From UBA6623 sp965238125 (GTDB lineage: Bacteria; Acidobacteriota; Terriglobia; Bryobacterales; UBA6623): a stretch of 64,000 bases of DNA. Of this stretch, positions 54,391 through 63,776 are shown piece by piece; within the stretch, counting starts at the first letter, position 1; every line of letters starts with the position of its first letter. Position numbers and translations under genes: made by a program. The notes beneath the pieces are model-generated. The model did no database searches. It was not told the origin of the DNA and saw nothing but the letters and a program-made list of their open reading frames with translations. Where the stretch lies: NCBI GenBank assembly GCA_965238125.1, contig OZ250179.1:5518001-5582000 (forward strand). The letters are read 5' to 3'.

Positions 54391-55389
54391 ATGATGCCTC
54401 TCGACCTCCGTGGGATTCAGTGCCGGATCGGCGATCTCGCGCTCGATGTCGATCTCTCGTTGCGTGGCGGGATGCTGGTCGCTCTGGCCGGCCCGAATGG
54501 TTCCGGGAAAACGGCTTTGCTTGAGATCGCGGCCGGTTTGCGGCAACCCGATTCGGGCGAAGTGATCTCTCCGGGCAGTTTAGAAATTGCCCGCTCCTCG
54601 CTCGATTCCGCCGACCCTTCACGGATTCGCCGCTCGATCGACGACGCTTTGGCGCGCGGGCCGGACGTTTTGCTCATCGGCGCGAGTTTCGCCCTCAGCG
54701 ATCCCGATTATCAGGCGCGGACTCTTTCCGCGATTGGCGCCGCGCGCCGTCGCGGCATGCTGACCATCTTGATATCCCATGATTTAGTTTTGCCCGAGCG
54801 GCATTGTGATGAGGTTGTGCTGATGGAATCCGGCCGTGTCGTCGATCATGGTGATCCTCGAATCGTTCTCGACGGCTATCGCGAGCGCATGGAGTCGCGG
54901 CGGCGGACCGGATCGGGTCCTTCAACCATGGAGCCTTCCTCGCGTCACGGCGATGGACGGGCCGAAATATCGGACATGCGGATGATCGATTCGGCGGGGA
55001 ATGCGGTGGGATTGATTCGGAATGGAGAGGCGGTATCGGCGCGGGTGCGGGTGCGTTATCTCGAAAGCGTTTCCGACCCGGTCATCGGCATCTTGATCCG
55101 TTCGCGAGTGGGAGTGAATGTCTACGGCACGAACACGGAACTGGAAGACGCCGCCATCGGCGCCTGCGCCGCCGGCGATGAAATTGAGCTGGATTTCCGT
55201 TTCAACGCCGCGCTCTGCGCCCAGGACTACACCCTGACCGCGGCCTCCCACGATCCCGACGGCACGGCCCACGAGTGGCTCGAAGATGCGATTGCTTTCA
55301 CCGTGACTGACACGCGGTATACCGCCGGGGTGGCGGATTTAAAGGCCCAGGTCGACGTGAAGCGGGTTGCGGGCGGCGAAGTCGGCTGA
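54391..55389 (+). CDS. Degenerate Wzt-like ABC protein with carbohydrate-binding domain
   Basis: A 332-residue protein. The N-terminal half resembles an ABC ATPase: Walker A GPNGSGKTALLEIAAGLRQP is perfect and ISHD with VVLMESGRVVDHG is the H-loop end. However, the domain lacks a helical subdomain, the LSGGQ signature is replaced by DPSRIRRSIDD, and Walker B reads DVLLIGASFA with no Asp-Glu. The C-terminal half (DMRMIDSAGNAVGLIRNGEA onward) matches the Wzt O-antigen-binding beta-sandwich. It cannot hydrolyse ATP in the normal ABC way and may only recognise a glycan. No permease is adjacent. ATG 54391 or 54394. Confidence 0.75.
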   Translation: MMPLDLRGIQCRIGDLALDVDLSLRGGMLVALAGPNGSGKTALLEIAAGLRQPDSGEVISPGSLEIARSSLDSADPSRIRRSIDDALARGPDVLLIGASFALSDPDYQARTLSAIGAARRRGMLTILISHDLVLPERHCDEVVLMESGRVVDHGDPRIVLDGYRERMESRRRTGSGPSTMEPSSRHGDGRAEISDMRMIDSAGNAVGLIRNGEAVSARVRVRYLESVSDPVIGILIRSRVGVNVYGTNTELEDAAIGACAAGDEIELDFRFNAALCAQDYTLTAASHDPDGTAHEWLEDAIAFTVTDTRYTAGVADLKAQVDVKRVAGGEVG

Positions 55390-55446
55390 ACGGAGACCGA
55401 ACGCGGCTTGGTCCCGAGCGGAGGGGAACACTCTTTTCGCGGGCGG

Positions 55447-57645
55447 CTATTCTTCCCGCGCTTGTGGTTGGGCTTGCTCTTCCTTTTTCTCGTCTTCTTC
55501 TTTCTCTTGTCCGTAATCGACTTTGAGCGGGGGCAGGTCCCCGCCGGGTCCCTTCAGATAATGCTCCATCCAGCGCAGGGCGCGCAGGTGATAGTCATAG
55601 CGCGACGCGGCGCGGCGGTTGCCGTGCCCTTCGCCCGGATAGAGGATTAGCCGAACCGGGGTTTCCCTCACGGTCTTGAGCAGCCGATAAAGTTCCAGCG
55701 ATTGCGAGGTGGGAACGCGTGTGTCGTTGCGGCCGTGCAGGATCAGCAGCGGCGTGTGGGCTTTATCGATGTGATAGATGGGACTTCGTTCACGGAAGAA
55801 TCGCCACTCATCCCAAACCCGCTTGCGATGGTGGACAAGAAAAATCTCCTCGGGGATGTCGGTCGTGCCGGCCTTGGAAATCAGATCGCTAATGCCGACA
55901 AACATCACCCCCGCCGCGAAGCGCTCCGAATAATACGTCGACCCCCACGCCGTGGCGTAACCGCCATAGGAGCCCCCGGTAATGCCCACTCGCTTGGGAT
56001 CAACCAAGCCTTGCTCGACGAGGAAATTAACGGCGTCGACCAGATCGTCGAACTCCTTGCCGGCCGGGTCGCCGTGATCAAGTTTCGAGAACGCGACAGT
56101 GCGGCCCGTGCTGCCGCGGTAGTTGGGGTAGAAAATCGCCATGCCGCGCGCCGCCGCCGTCTGACCCAGCCGCGAATACGAACTCAGCCAACCGTTGTAA
56201 ATATGCGATTCCGGCCCGCCGTGAACCATCACGATGAGCGGGTAGCGTTCTCCGGGTTGTTCGCCGAGCGGGCGAATGAGAATGCCCTCAATTTCCAGCC
56301 CGTCGCGGGCCTTGTAGGAAACAACTTCTTGGGGAGCGAACTCGATGTCGCCGAGCCAGGGATTGCTGTTGGTCAGCCGCGTGGGCCGATCGTCGCCGGC
56401 CGCGAGGACGGCCACCTCGGAGGGGTGCCGGGGCGATTGCAGCCGCATGGCGAGCGTGCCGTCGCTCGAGCGGTCGAGCCCGCCGAGCACGAGCCCCGCC
56501 TCGCGGCTAATTTGCTCTTGAAACCCGGCGCCGTCGCGTCCGATTTCCCCGACCGTCGAAACGACACCCCGGTCGGCAAGGTAGACGATGGTATCCGCAT
56601 CGCGCCACCGCGGCGCGGAAAAGCGACCGTCAAAACCGTTTTGCAAGTATTTCAAGCCGCCACCTGAAACCGAGGCGACGGCGAGCCGGCCGGGGTCGGG
56701 GTCGTTGCGGTCCTCGGCGACGAGCAGAGCCAGCGTTTCGCCATCGGGACTCCAAACGAATTGCCCCATCTTTCCCGGCGGCTCGATCTTGCCACGCAAC
56801 TCGCCGTTGGCCGGGTCGACGATCTGAATCGAGCGATTCATAAACTGATCGTCAATCCCGGGCGTGGGCGCCGAGGCGACGGCCAGCCGATCGCCGCGCG
56901 GGCTCCAGGCGATCGTGGAGACCGAACCCTCGAGATCGAGCATACGCGGCGTGGGGGCCTCGGCTTGAGGGTCGGAGGTGAAGGCGGGTTCGACGATCCA
57001 TACCCTCACCAGGTTCGGGTCTTCCTCGAACACCACCTGATTGAAACCTTGGTCGCGGAGCTTTTTCTTATCCTTGTCAGTCTTCTTAACCGCCGTGAAA
57101 GCTACTTGCTTGCCGTCGGGACTCCAGACGTAGGAACGCATCGAGGTGTCGTGACCAAAGAGTCTTCGCGCCTCGCCGCCGTCGAGGGGAATGGCGTATA
57201 GCGAGCGGTCTTCATCGTCTCCGCGCTTGAGGAGGAAAGAGATGGATTTGCCGTCCGGGGTCCAGCGGATGCCCCCGACGTTGACCTTGCCGGTGATAAA
57301 GGGGCGCGAATGTCCTTCCCGGTCGACGACATGGAGTTCCCGCCAAGCCGGGCCGTCCTTGCCCTCAAAGGGGCGGCGCGGAACATTCAGCGCGTAGGCG
57401 ATGTGACGGCCGTCGGGTGAGATCTTGACCTCGAAAACCGTCCGAACGCGGGCGACGTCTTTGGGGGTCAACCCGGCGGCAAAGGTGAGGCCGGAGGCGG
57501 TCGCAAGGCACGCGGCTACGAGAGCGCCGGTGAGCAGATACCGCGCCAAGGGGGCGCCCTGGGATCTCAATCGGCCTCTCGCCTTGTCGCTCCCCGTGTA
57601 GGACCGAAGAATTCTGAGGCGGCCTTTCTTTCTCGTCGTTCTCAT
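55447..57645 (-). CDS. S9-family prolyl oligopeptidase / dipeptidyl peptidase
   Basis: An exported serine peptidase of about 732 residues from ATG 57645 (frame open from 57795). The signal region is LARYLLTGALVAACLATASG. A seven-bladed beta-propeller (WD-like WSPDGKQVAFT, WTPDGKSISFL, WSPRGDRLAVA, WSPDGETLALL) precedes the hydrolase domain. Catalytic Ser is in GGSYGGYATAW, Asp in HGRNDTRVP and His in YPGEGHGNRR. It degrades small peptides. The C-terminus is highly acidic and Gln-rich (KEEDEKKEEQAQPQ). It is convergent with the Wzt-like gene. Confidence 0.9.
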   Translation of the reverse strand: MRTTRKKGRLRILRSYTGSDKARGRLRSQGAPLARYLLTGALVAACLATASGLTFAAGLTPKDVARVRTVFEVKISPDGRHIAYALNVPRRPFEGKDGPAWRELHVVDREGHSRPFITGKVNVGGIRWTPDGKSISFLLKRGDDEDRSLYAIPLDGGEARRLFGHDTSMRSYVWSPDGKQVAFTAVKKTDKDKKKLRDQGFNQVVFEEDPNLVRVWIVEPAFTSDPQAEAPTPRMLDLEGSVSTIAWSPRGDRLAVASAPTPGIDDQFMNRSIQIVDPANGELRGKIEPPGKMGQFVWSPDGETLALLVAEDRNDPDPGRLAVASVSGGGLKYLQNGFDGRFSAPRWRDADTIVYLADRGVVSTVGEIGRDGAGFQEQISREAGLVLGGLDRSSDGTLAMRLQSPRHPSEVAVLAAGDDRPTRLTNSNPWLGDIEFAPQEVVSYKARDGLEIEGILIRPLGEQPGERYPLIVMVHGGPESHIYNGWLSSYSRLGQTAAARGMAIFYPNYRGSTGRTVAFSKLDHGDPAGKEFDDLVDAVNFLVEQGLVDPKRVGITGGSYGGYATAWGSTYYSERFAAGVMFVGISDLISKAGTTDIPEEIFLVHHRKRVWDEWRFFRERSPIYHIDKAHTPLLILHGRNDTRVPTSQSLELYRLLKTVRETPVRLILYPGEGHGNRRAASRYDYHLRALRWMEHYLKGPGGDLPPLKVDYGQEKEEDEKKEEQAQPQAREE

Positions 57646-57856
57646 AGAAAAGGTTTTTCGCGTAAGGGCGACCGCTGGACTCGGACCGACGCTGCGCGGT
57701 TCGTGACCTCCGAACGGTATCATTATCGCCCCACCGGTGCATCGCTCGCGTTTCTCTTGCGGTTCGGAATCGCCGGGACCGAGCGGATCAGGCAAGCGTG
57801 GACTTCACGCCAATCCGTTGACGGGCCGCTTGAGAAGGCAGGAAGCGGTCGCCCCT

Positions 57857-59192
57857 TCATGGCACCCATTTGCCGGCTTGCATGATGCGGTCGATTTTGC
57901 GGGTGTTGCGGATGTCTTCGAGCGGGTCGGCTTGCAAGACCACTAAGTCGGCAACGTGTCCAGCCTTGAGGACGCCGCGCTCGCTCTTGCCGCCTTCAAG
58001 CAGGGAGGCGGCCGACCCGGTGGCGGCCGTTAATGCTTCCATCGGCGTCAAGCCCGCCGCGACGAGCCGCTCGATTTCATGATGCGTCCCCCAGCCAACG
58101 GCGACGTTCCCGGCTCCGCTGTCGGAACCGGCAGCCATGGGAATCCCCTCTCTTTGCATTCGCAGGACAAAAGCCTCGGCTCGCGCGTAGCCGGACTTTC
58201 GCTTGGCGAGGGCCGGGTCTTTGAGCAACGCTTCGCGGGCTTCCGGGTCGGAGAGGGCCTCGAATGTCGTCGCGTCGAACGCCTCCTTGATTTCGGCGGC
58301 GTCAAGCTGCTCGGGGTTTTCGGCCCAATACCAACCAGCGTGGTGAATCGCCAACGTCGGCGTAAAGGAGAGCCCGCGGCTCTTGCACAACTCGACGAAT
58401 GCCGGTTCGATCGTTTCGCGGTCTGTTACGGTGTGAAGAAAATCCGTGACTCCGAGCTCGGCCAATCGCTCGACATCGGCTTGATCGGAGATGTGGGCGA
58501 CCGAGGGAATCCCGTGGCGCGCGGCTTCTTGAACAATCGCCGCCTGAACGGCTTCGCTGATCTTGGGTGTCGTTCCGCCGCGTGACTCGACCCACATCTT
58601 GACGAAGTCGACCTTTCGCGCGGCCAGTTCCCGGACTTGACCGCGAGCCTCCTCTTCGTCGGCCGGGCGGTAGACGGCGGCTAGGTCCACCGGGTGCCCT
58701 TCCGGATGGGTGAAGCCGAGCCCGGCTGTGTAGATCCGCGGCGCCGGAATCTTGCCCGAGAGTGCGTCGGCGATTACCTCGAGGGTTTCGGGCGGATCGA
58801 CGCCGATGCTGCGGGCTGTCGTCACCCCGAACGAGAGCTGAGCCCGCAATTGGCGCTCGACCGCGGCGCGGTCCTCCGAAATAGTGGCAATGCAGATCGA
58901 TCAGTCCGGGGATAACGATCAGCCCCCGGCCGTCGATGATTTCGCCGCCTTTGGGAACCGGCGCGTGGGAGCGCGGCCCGACGGTTTCAATACGAGTGCC
59001 GCGGACGACGATGACCGCGTCGTCGATGGGTTCGCCGCCGCTGCCGTCGATCAGCTTTGCGCCGAGAATCGTGATCGGCGGCGGGGCTTACTCGGGGCTG
59101 AGCGATCCGTCGCCGCAGCCGGGAGCGGCGAAAATCGCCACGAATGCCGTCAAGACGGCTGACAGAACCAGAGGGGAACGACAGTTGGGCAT
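57857..59192 (-). pseudogene. Amidohydrolase lipoprotein gene with stop and frameshift
   Basis: ATG 59192 opens a lipoprotein signal (VLSAVLTAFVAIFAAPGCG) and then SPE before TAA (59088-59090). The same frame continues with ITILGAKLIDGSGGEPIDDA and LIVIPGLIDLHCHYF, the start of an amidohydrolase with its HxH metal motif. Near 58885-58890 the frame changes and the barrel continues as EDRAAVERQLRAQLSFGVTT, AHISDQADVERLAELG and GSDSGAGNVAVGWG to the end at 57857. Both lesions would abolish the full product; only a shortened enzyme lacking HxH could be made from internal starts. Confidence 0.75.
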
Positions 59193-59324
59193 TTCCTCGG
59201 AATCCTACCAAAGCCGGGCCGAAGAGAGAACCGTAGGCCCGAAGCGATCTTACCGGCCGGCGGTGTCGGCTCGCTTACCCGGATGACGCAACTATAATTG
59301 AGAGAACGGCCCGCAAGATTTCCC

Positions 59325-59975
59325 ATGGCGACGCTTGAAGCAACATTGAGCCGCGTAGTCCCCGACGTTCTCGGACGACGGGACTACGAAATCATTGGCG
59401 AACTGGTCGAGGAAGGCTCGAAAGTCCTCGACCTGGGCTGCGGTGAAGGCGAGTTGCTCGATTGGCTGGTCGAGCGCAAGAATGTCCAGGCGCGCGGCGT
59501 CGAGATCTCGCCCGACGAAGTCCGTAAGTGCGTAGCCCGCGGGCTCTCGGTCTTCCAAGGCGATATCGATCAGGGCCTGGCCGACTACCCGGATCAGTGT
59601 TTCGACTATGTGATTCTGAGCCAGACGATGCAGGAGACTCTTCGGCCGCGCGATGTTCTGGAGGAGATGGGGCGCGTCGCCAAGCGCATGATCGTCGCCT
59701 TTCCGAATTTTGCGCGCTGGTCGGTCCCACTTTCGCTGATGCTCACGGGCCGCTCCCCCAAGACGCGTCATTTGCCTTATGAGTGGTACGATTCGCCCAA
59801 CATCCACTTCGTGACGATCATCGACTTCGAGGAAACCTTGCAAAAGCTTGGCTTGAAGATCGAGCGATCGTACTTCTTATTGCGCGGGCGACCGGTTCGG
59901 CTACTGCCGAACCTGCGCGCCGAGATCGCGGTGTATTTGATCACGCGGGACGACGGCTCGCCGTCCTCTGAGTAA
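59325..59975 (+). CDS. metW: MetW methyltransferase-like protein
   Basis: About 216 residues from ATG 59325 (frame opens at 59298). The SAM-binding motif I is VLDLGCGEGELLDWL. DYVILSQTMQETLRPRDVL, AFPNFARWSVPLSLMLTGRSP, and LPYEWYDSPNIHFVTIIDFE are diagnostic for MetW, which acts with MetX in methionine synthesis. In most bacteria metX and metW are adjacent; here they are about 43 kb apart on opposite strands. The length is normal. Confidence 0.93.
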   Translation: MATLEATLSRVVPDVLGRRDYEIIGELVEEGSKVLDLGCGEGELLDWLVERKNVQARGVEISPDEVRKCVARGLSVFQGDIDQGLADYPDQCFDYVILSQTMQETLRPRDVLEEMGRVAKRMIVAFPNFARWSVPLSLMLTGRSPKTRHLPYEWYDSPNIHFVTIIDFEETLQKLGLKIERSYFLLRGRPVRLLPNLRAEIAVYLITRDDGSPSSE

Positions 59976-60913
59976 CCGGCTGCCTCGGTGCCGGCAATTT
60001 GGCCTCAGTTTCAGGGTTAATATTGGCCCGGGGCGCAAGCCCGGAGGCTAAGGTCAGAGCAAACGGCCCCCGAAGGTGCTCTCTGACAGATGTATCGCCG
60101 CCAACGTTGCGAGGAAGGCTTTCGTACACCGTTGCCGGATGCCACATTCATATCGATTACGAGGTGACCTTCGATGAGCTCTAACGAATTGAGTTGAATT
60201 CGTTCAAAATCTCTTTCCATTGTCGTTTATAATGGAGCACCCGTTGACGTTTGATCCGGGAGGAGGCAATCATGGCTACGCTCCCCAGCCAGTACATGGA
60301 CAAGGCGCTTGGACTCGTCAGAGACGTTACCAAGATTCAGGGACCCTACCCAGTTCTGTTCCTGGCCGTACTGGCCTGCGGTTACGGGTTATTCAACGCC
60401 GGATCCACCACCGAAAAGATCTTCTGGGGTGTTGTAGTCGCCCTGATTCTGATCGTCTTCTTTGCCAAGCGCCCTGCCGACCTAAGGTCTCCCAAAGGCC
60501 CCGGCAGCAAAGTCCATTTACCGGCAAAGAAATCTACGCCTGAAGAGGTCGAAGCGGTCGCCAAGCTTTCTCAACGGGTCGACGAACTACCTCCTAACCC
60601 GACTGGGGAACTTGTGGCAGGGCCAACCGAGGCGCTTGCGGCCGAGGCCCCTTTCCGCCAAATCGCTGGACCATATCGCGACTACATCATCGATTATCCC
60701 CCCCCCCGATTGGACGGTGCGGCAGATGCTTGTGGCGGAGCTGTTCGCTGAGTTACAGCAAATCACCGATGGGCCCACCAAGCAGCGGATCAGCGCAGAA
60801 GTCAGCGCCGCAATGCCCGGAGTGGAGAAGTGTCTATGGTTGCGAACTAAAACGCAGATGTCAGTTGTGCCGATCCCGGGCAAGACGACTTTTGGGGAGC
60901 GAAGGATCCCAAC

Positions 60914-62579
60914 CCAGGATTTCCATTTTGGCCCTGGCACGGTCACAGGATACACCCCCGCTGCGCCGAATACCACGTCTTTTCGCGCTGAACCCTGCAC
61001 ATCACCTCCGCCGGTAGGCGCCAGGGCTCGTCCGTCCGCTCACAGACGTTGATTGAGCGGACTGAACGGCGCTCCGGCCGACACTGCTCCCTGCGAAACC
61101 TTTTTGGAGCCAAAAACTGTTGATCCTCGCCCGGGCAACGCTACCCACCCGGCACAGGCAGCGCCCAGATCCTATGCAGCATGTCGCCGAACAGCCGCCG
61201 GTTCAGATGTCCTTCGGCCAACAGCAGCCAATAGTACCGCGCATGCTTGACCAGCCTACCGCCCGTCTTCATCAGCCGCTGTTGCAAGCTCGTCAGCGAC
61301 CAGCTCTTGATCCGTTGCGGCAGCCCGAGCCTCCGCCATAGGTTCCCCAGGTTATAGGCCAGCACGCTGAGTTGCAGTCGCACTTCGTTGGCCCGGAACC
61401 GATGGCATGACAGCCTTGTCCAATGCGTCGCTTGTTTGCCTTCCTTGATCCACTGCTCCGCCGTGCCGCACTTGTTGTAGAACCGCACCAGCGAGCGGCT
61501 CGGCAAGGCCATGCTCGTGACGATGAAACCGACGCGAGGAAACAACTCACCTTGGTGATGCTCGACCTTCGCAACAACCCGCCGGGACTTCGACCAGCTC
61601 GCGGCCTGATACCGAAAGCTCCTGTAGCGCACCAGGGGCTTTGCGCTCGGCCTGCCCGGCGGACGAAACAGGATATCTTCGATCTCCAGCTCCAGGCTCT
61701 TGTTGGCCGGGATGCGAATCACGTAGTCCACGCCGCGCTCCTCCAACGTCTCGTAAATATCCGGCTTGGCGAAGGCGGCATCGGCCCGGAACGTCACCTG
61801 TTTGCCCTCCGCCTGTTGGCGTTCGATTTCCGGCAGCAGCAGCTCGTCCCAGTCCTCGGCGCTGGACACGTTGCCCGGTCGCAACTTTGCCGCCAAGCAA
61901 TCGCCGTGCTGGTTGAACAGCAACAGTGGGTGGTAGCAGACCGACTCGAAGTGGCCGTTGTAGGCGCTGCCTTCCTGCCGGCCGTGGACGGGGCTCTCGG
62001 TAGAGTCCATGTCCAGCACGACGCACGCGGAGTCATCACCGGCCTCGGCTTGCGCGATCAACTCGCGGTTCACCGCCATCAGCCCGATCAGATTCTCGTC
62101 GCCGGCGAGCATGGCGGTCTCGAAGCTCTGCAGCCGGGAGGTCAGCGCCGCGCCGCGATCCCAGTTCTTCTTCGAGCCAATCAGCCGAAAGGTTGGATCG
62201 GCGGAGACACGAACGGCGTCGTTGAGATCCTCGTAGCCCGCCAAGCGGGAGTAGACCGACTGTCGCAGCAGATCGACGAACGGGAACTTCTTGTTCGAGC
62301 CTTGCCGCGAATCCGTCAGATGCTCGTCTATCAGCTTGCCTAGTCCGAGTCGTTCGTCCAGTTCGCGAATGAGAATCAGCCCGCCATCCGAGGTGACTCG
62401 CGATCCTTGGAAATCGACCTTGAGAAATCCATTGAAGGTGAGCTGAAACGGTTTGTTTTCTTTTTCACCCATTGGGTGTTGATCTCCTCAGCGCCTTGAG
62501 TGCTTTCAAGCCCGCATAAATAAAGGCGTCCGAGTCCACCCGATGGTTAGCAGAACCGAAACTAAAGTGGAAATCCGGG
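60914..62579 (-). mobile_element. IS1380-family element, copy 3
   Basis: 1666 bp with ends CCAGGATTTCCATTTTGG (60914-60931) and inverted CCCGGATTTCCACTTTAG (minus strand from 62579). Exact 5-bp duplications CCAAC flank it (60909-60913 and 62580-62584). It interrupts the membrane-protein gene at 60272-63353. Its tail (60914-61140) is nearly identical to that of copy 2. Confidence 0.92.
61141..62472 (-). CDS. IS1380-family transposase (copy 3)
   Basis: A 443-residue full-length DDE transposase, MGEKENKPFQLTFNGFLK. First Asp in LDMDSTESPVHGRQEGSA, second in FRADAAFAKPDIYETL, Glu in CGTAEQWIKEGKQATHW. It differs from copy 2 at scattered residues (for example CGTAE for RGTAE, ASRLQSFET for ASTLHGFET). 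The frame is intact. Confidence 0.9.
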   Translation of the reverse strand: MGEKENKPFQLTFNGFLKVDFQGSRVTSDGGLILIRELDERLGLGKLIDEHLTDSRQGSNKKFPFVDLLRQSVYSRLAGYEDLNDAVRVSADPTFRLIGSKKNWDRGAALTSRLQSFETAMLAGDENLIGLMAVNRELIAQAEAGDDSACVVLDMDSTESPVHGRQEGSAYNGHFESVCYHPLLLFNQHGDCLAAKLRPGNVSSAEDWDELLLPEIERQQAEGKQVTFRADAAFAKPDIYETLEERGVDYVIRIPANKSLELEIEDILFRPPGRPSAKPLVRYRSFRYQAASWSKSRRVVAKVEHHQGELFPRVGFIVTSMALPSRSLVRFYNKCGTAEQWIKEGKQATHWTRLSCHRFRANEVRLQLSVLAYNLGNLWRRLGLPQRIKSWSLTSLQQRLMKTGGRLVKHARYYWLLLAEGHLNRRLFGDMLHRIWALPVPGG

Positions 62580-63483
62580 CCAACTGCGCTAGAGACCATG
62601 CTTCCCACCGGGCTGGCAATATTTTCAATCGATCGCCACCAGCCGCCTCTTTTCATCGAGCAGCCTATGGTTCACAATCTGACGGCCTTTGTGAGCCAGG
62701 TGTTACCGCTTCAAAGGCTCGATCGCATCTATCCGTTTGTCGATGGAGGTCAGCAGTATCAGATAGCCGAACTCAGCCAGTTGATTCGACACGCTATTGT
62801 GGACGGGGATGAGGTGGACTACGTCAGCAACGTTGCAACAGTGATCGGGATCGAAGGCGAGGTCCGCGACCATCTGCTGCTATTGCGACACGCCACATTA
62901 TCGGCCCCCGACGCCGGGCAGGCGGCGAATCTCAAGGTTCTAAACTCGCTGGTGGCTTCCTTCAAGCCTCTTGCGATTGAGAACCCGAAGGAGGAACTTG
63001 CCAAGATCCGCGATGAGGCCGGGCAGAAGTTCCAACAATTCATTAGCTGGGCGGGAGAGGACGTCTTTCGCAACGAATTTCGTATGTTGATGCTCCGCGT
63101 CATGGGCTGGGACTTGAACGACGCCGCTAGACGCAACGAGCTGGTAAGGTTGTTGAGGCCATTCGAGCAGCTGTCAGGGCAATTGAAGATCGAGTCCGGA
63201 GAACTGGACCAACTCTGGGAGGGCGTCCACAAGGCAGAAGCGGGCGATGCCACCGAACTCAAGCAAATCATCGGGGAGATCCAGGAGGAGAGAGAGCAGG
63301 CTCAGGCCAACCAGCCAGGCGCGCAGATCGAGGCTGGCAACCGAGGCGACTAATAGGCCCAATTCAGGCGTGCGATTTGAGCGGGCCGGGATCGACTTGG
63401 CGACCGAATGCCACACCTCTCCAGCCGCTCGCATCACGCCGGGTGTCCTGAACGGCGGCCACACCGAGAACGCCAGGGCAGTC

Positions 63484-63730
63484 TGAGGGGAGTTCGGGGA
63501 CGGAGCCCGGGGAGTTCGGGGGGAGTTCGGGCGGGGAGTTCGGGGACGGAGCCCGAACGCAGCCTCGCGCGGATTTGAGCCGATCGGTGACGAGCCGATC
63601 GGTGACAGCCGATCTACAAGAGTTCGGGGACAGCTCCCGAACTCGGGCTTTGTTAGACGCTTGCAGCGGGATTTGGGTTGCGAGATCGGGCGAGATCGGG
63701 AGCTGTCCCCGAACTCCCGTCCCCGAACTC
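63484..63730. repeat. Mixed GAGTTCGGGG and GATCGGTGAC array
   Basis: Contains several GGGGAGTTCGGGG units with the GACGGAG-loop hairpin (63490-63562), then GATCGGTGACGAGCCGATCG and GATCGGTGACAG units (63583-63605), a GAGTTCGGGGACAGCTCCCG hairpin (about 63619-63642) and inverted units (63685-63730). This one locus combines the repeats of the full RAYT (GATCGG) with those of the relics (GAGTTCGGGG). No RAYT gene is nearby. Confidence 0.8.
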
Positions 63731-63776
63731 TCTCATTCGGGCCCGGTGATGGTAGGTCGAGGTTGAAACAGCGCCC

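Larger units (their letters stand above)
60272..63353 (+). pseudogene. Membrane protein gene broken by IS1380 and a C-run frameshift
   Basis: ATG 60272 (GGGAGGAGG site) encodes MATLPSQYMDKALGLVRDV, two helices (YPVLFLAVLACGYGLF; IFWGVVVALILIVFFA) and a Pro/Lys linker. At a C10 run (about 60700-60709) the frame must change by one to continue as DWTVRQMLVAELFAELQQIT to ERRIPT at 60913. IS1380 copy 3 is inserted there with CCAAC duplicated. Removing it gives RRIPTALETMLPTGLAIFSI, joined in frame to 62598-63353 (helical, acidic C-terminus). So one ~470-residue membrane protein once existed. Its function is unknown. Confidence 0.78.

Noticed and set aside
60612..61052. Separate plus-strand gene ending inside IS1380 copy 3
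   Set aside because: Its useful part is the frame-shifted continuation of the gene starting at 60272; the rest is IS tail.
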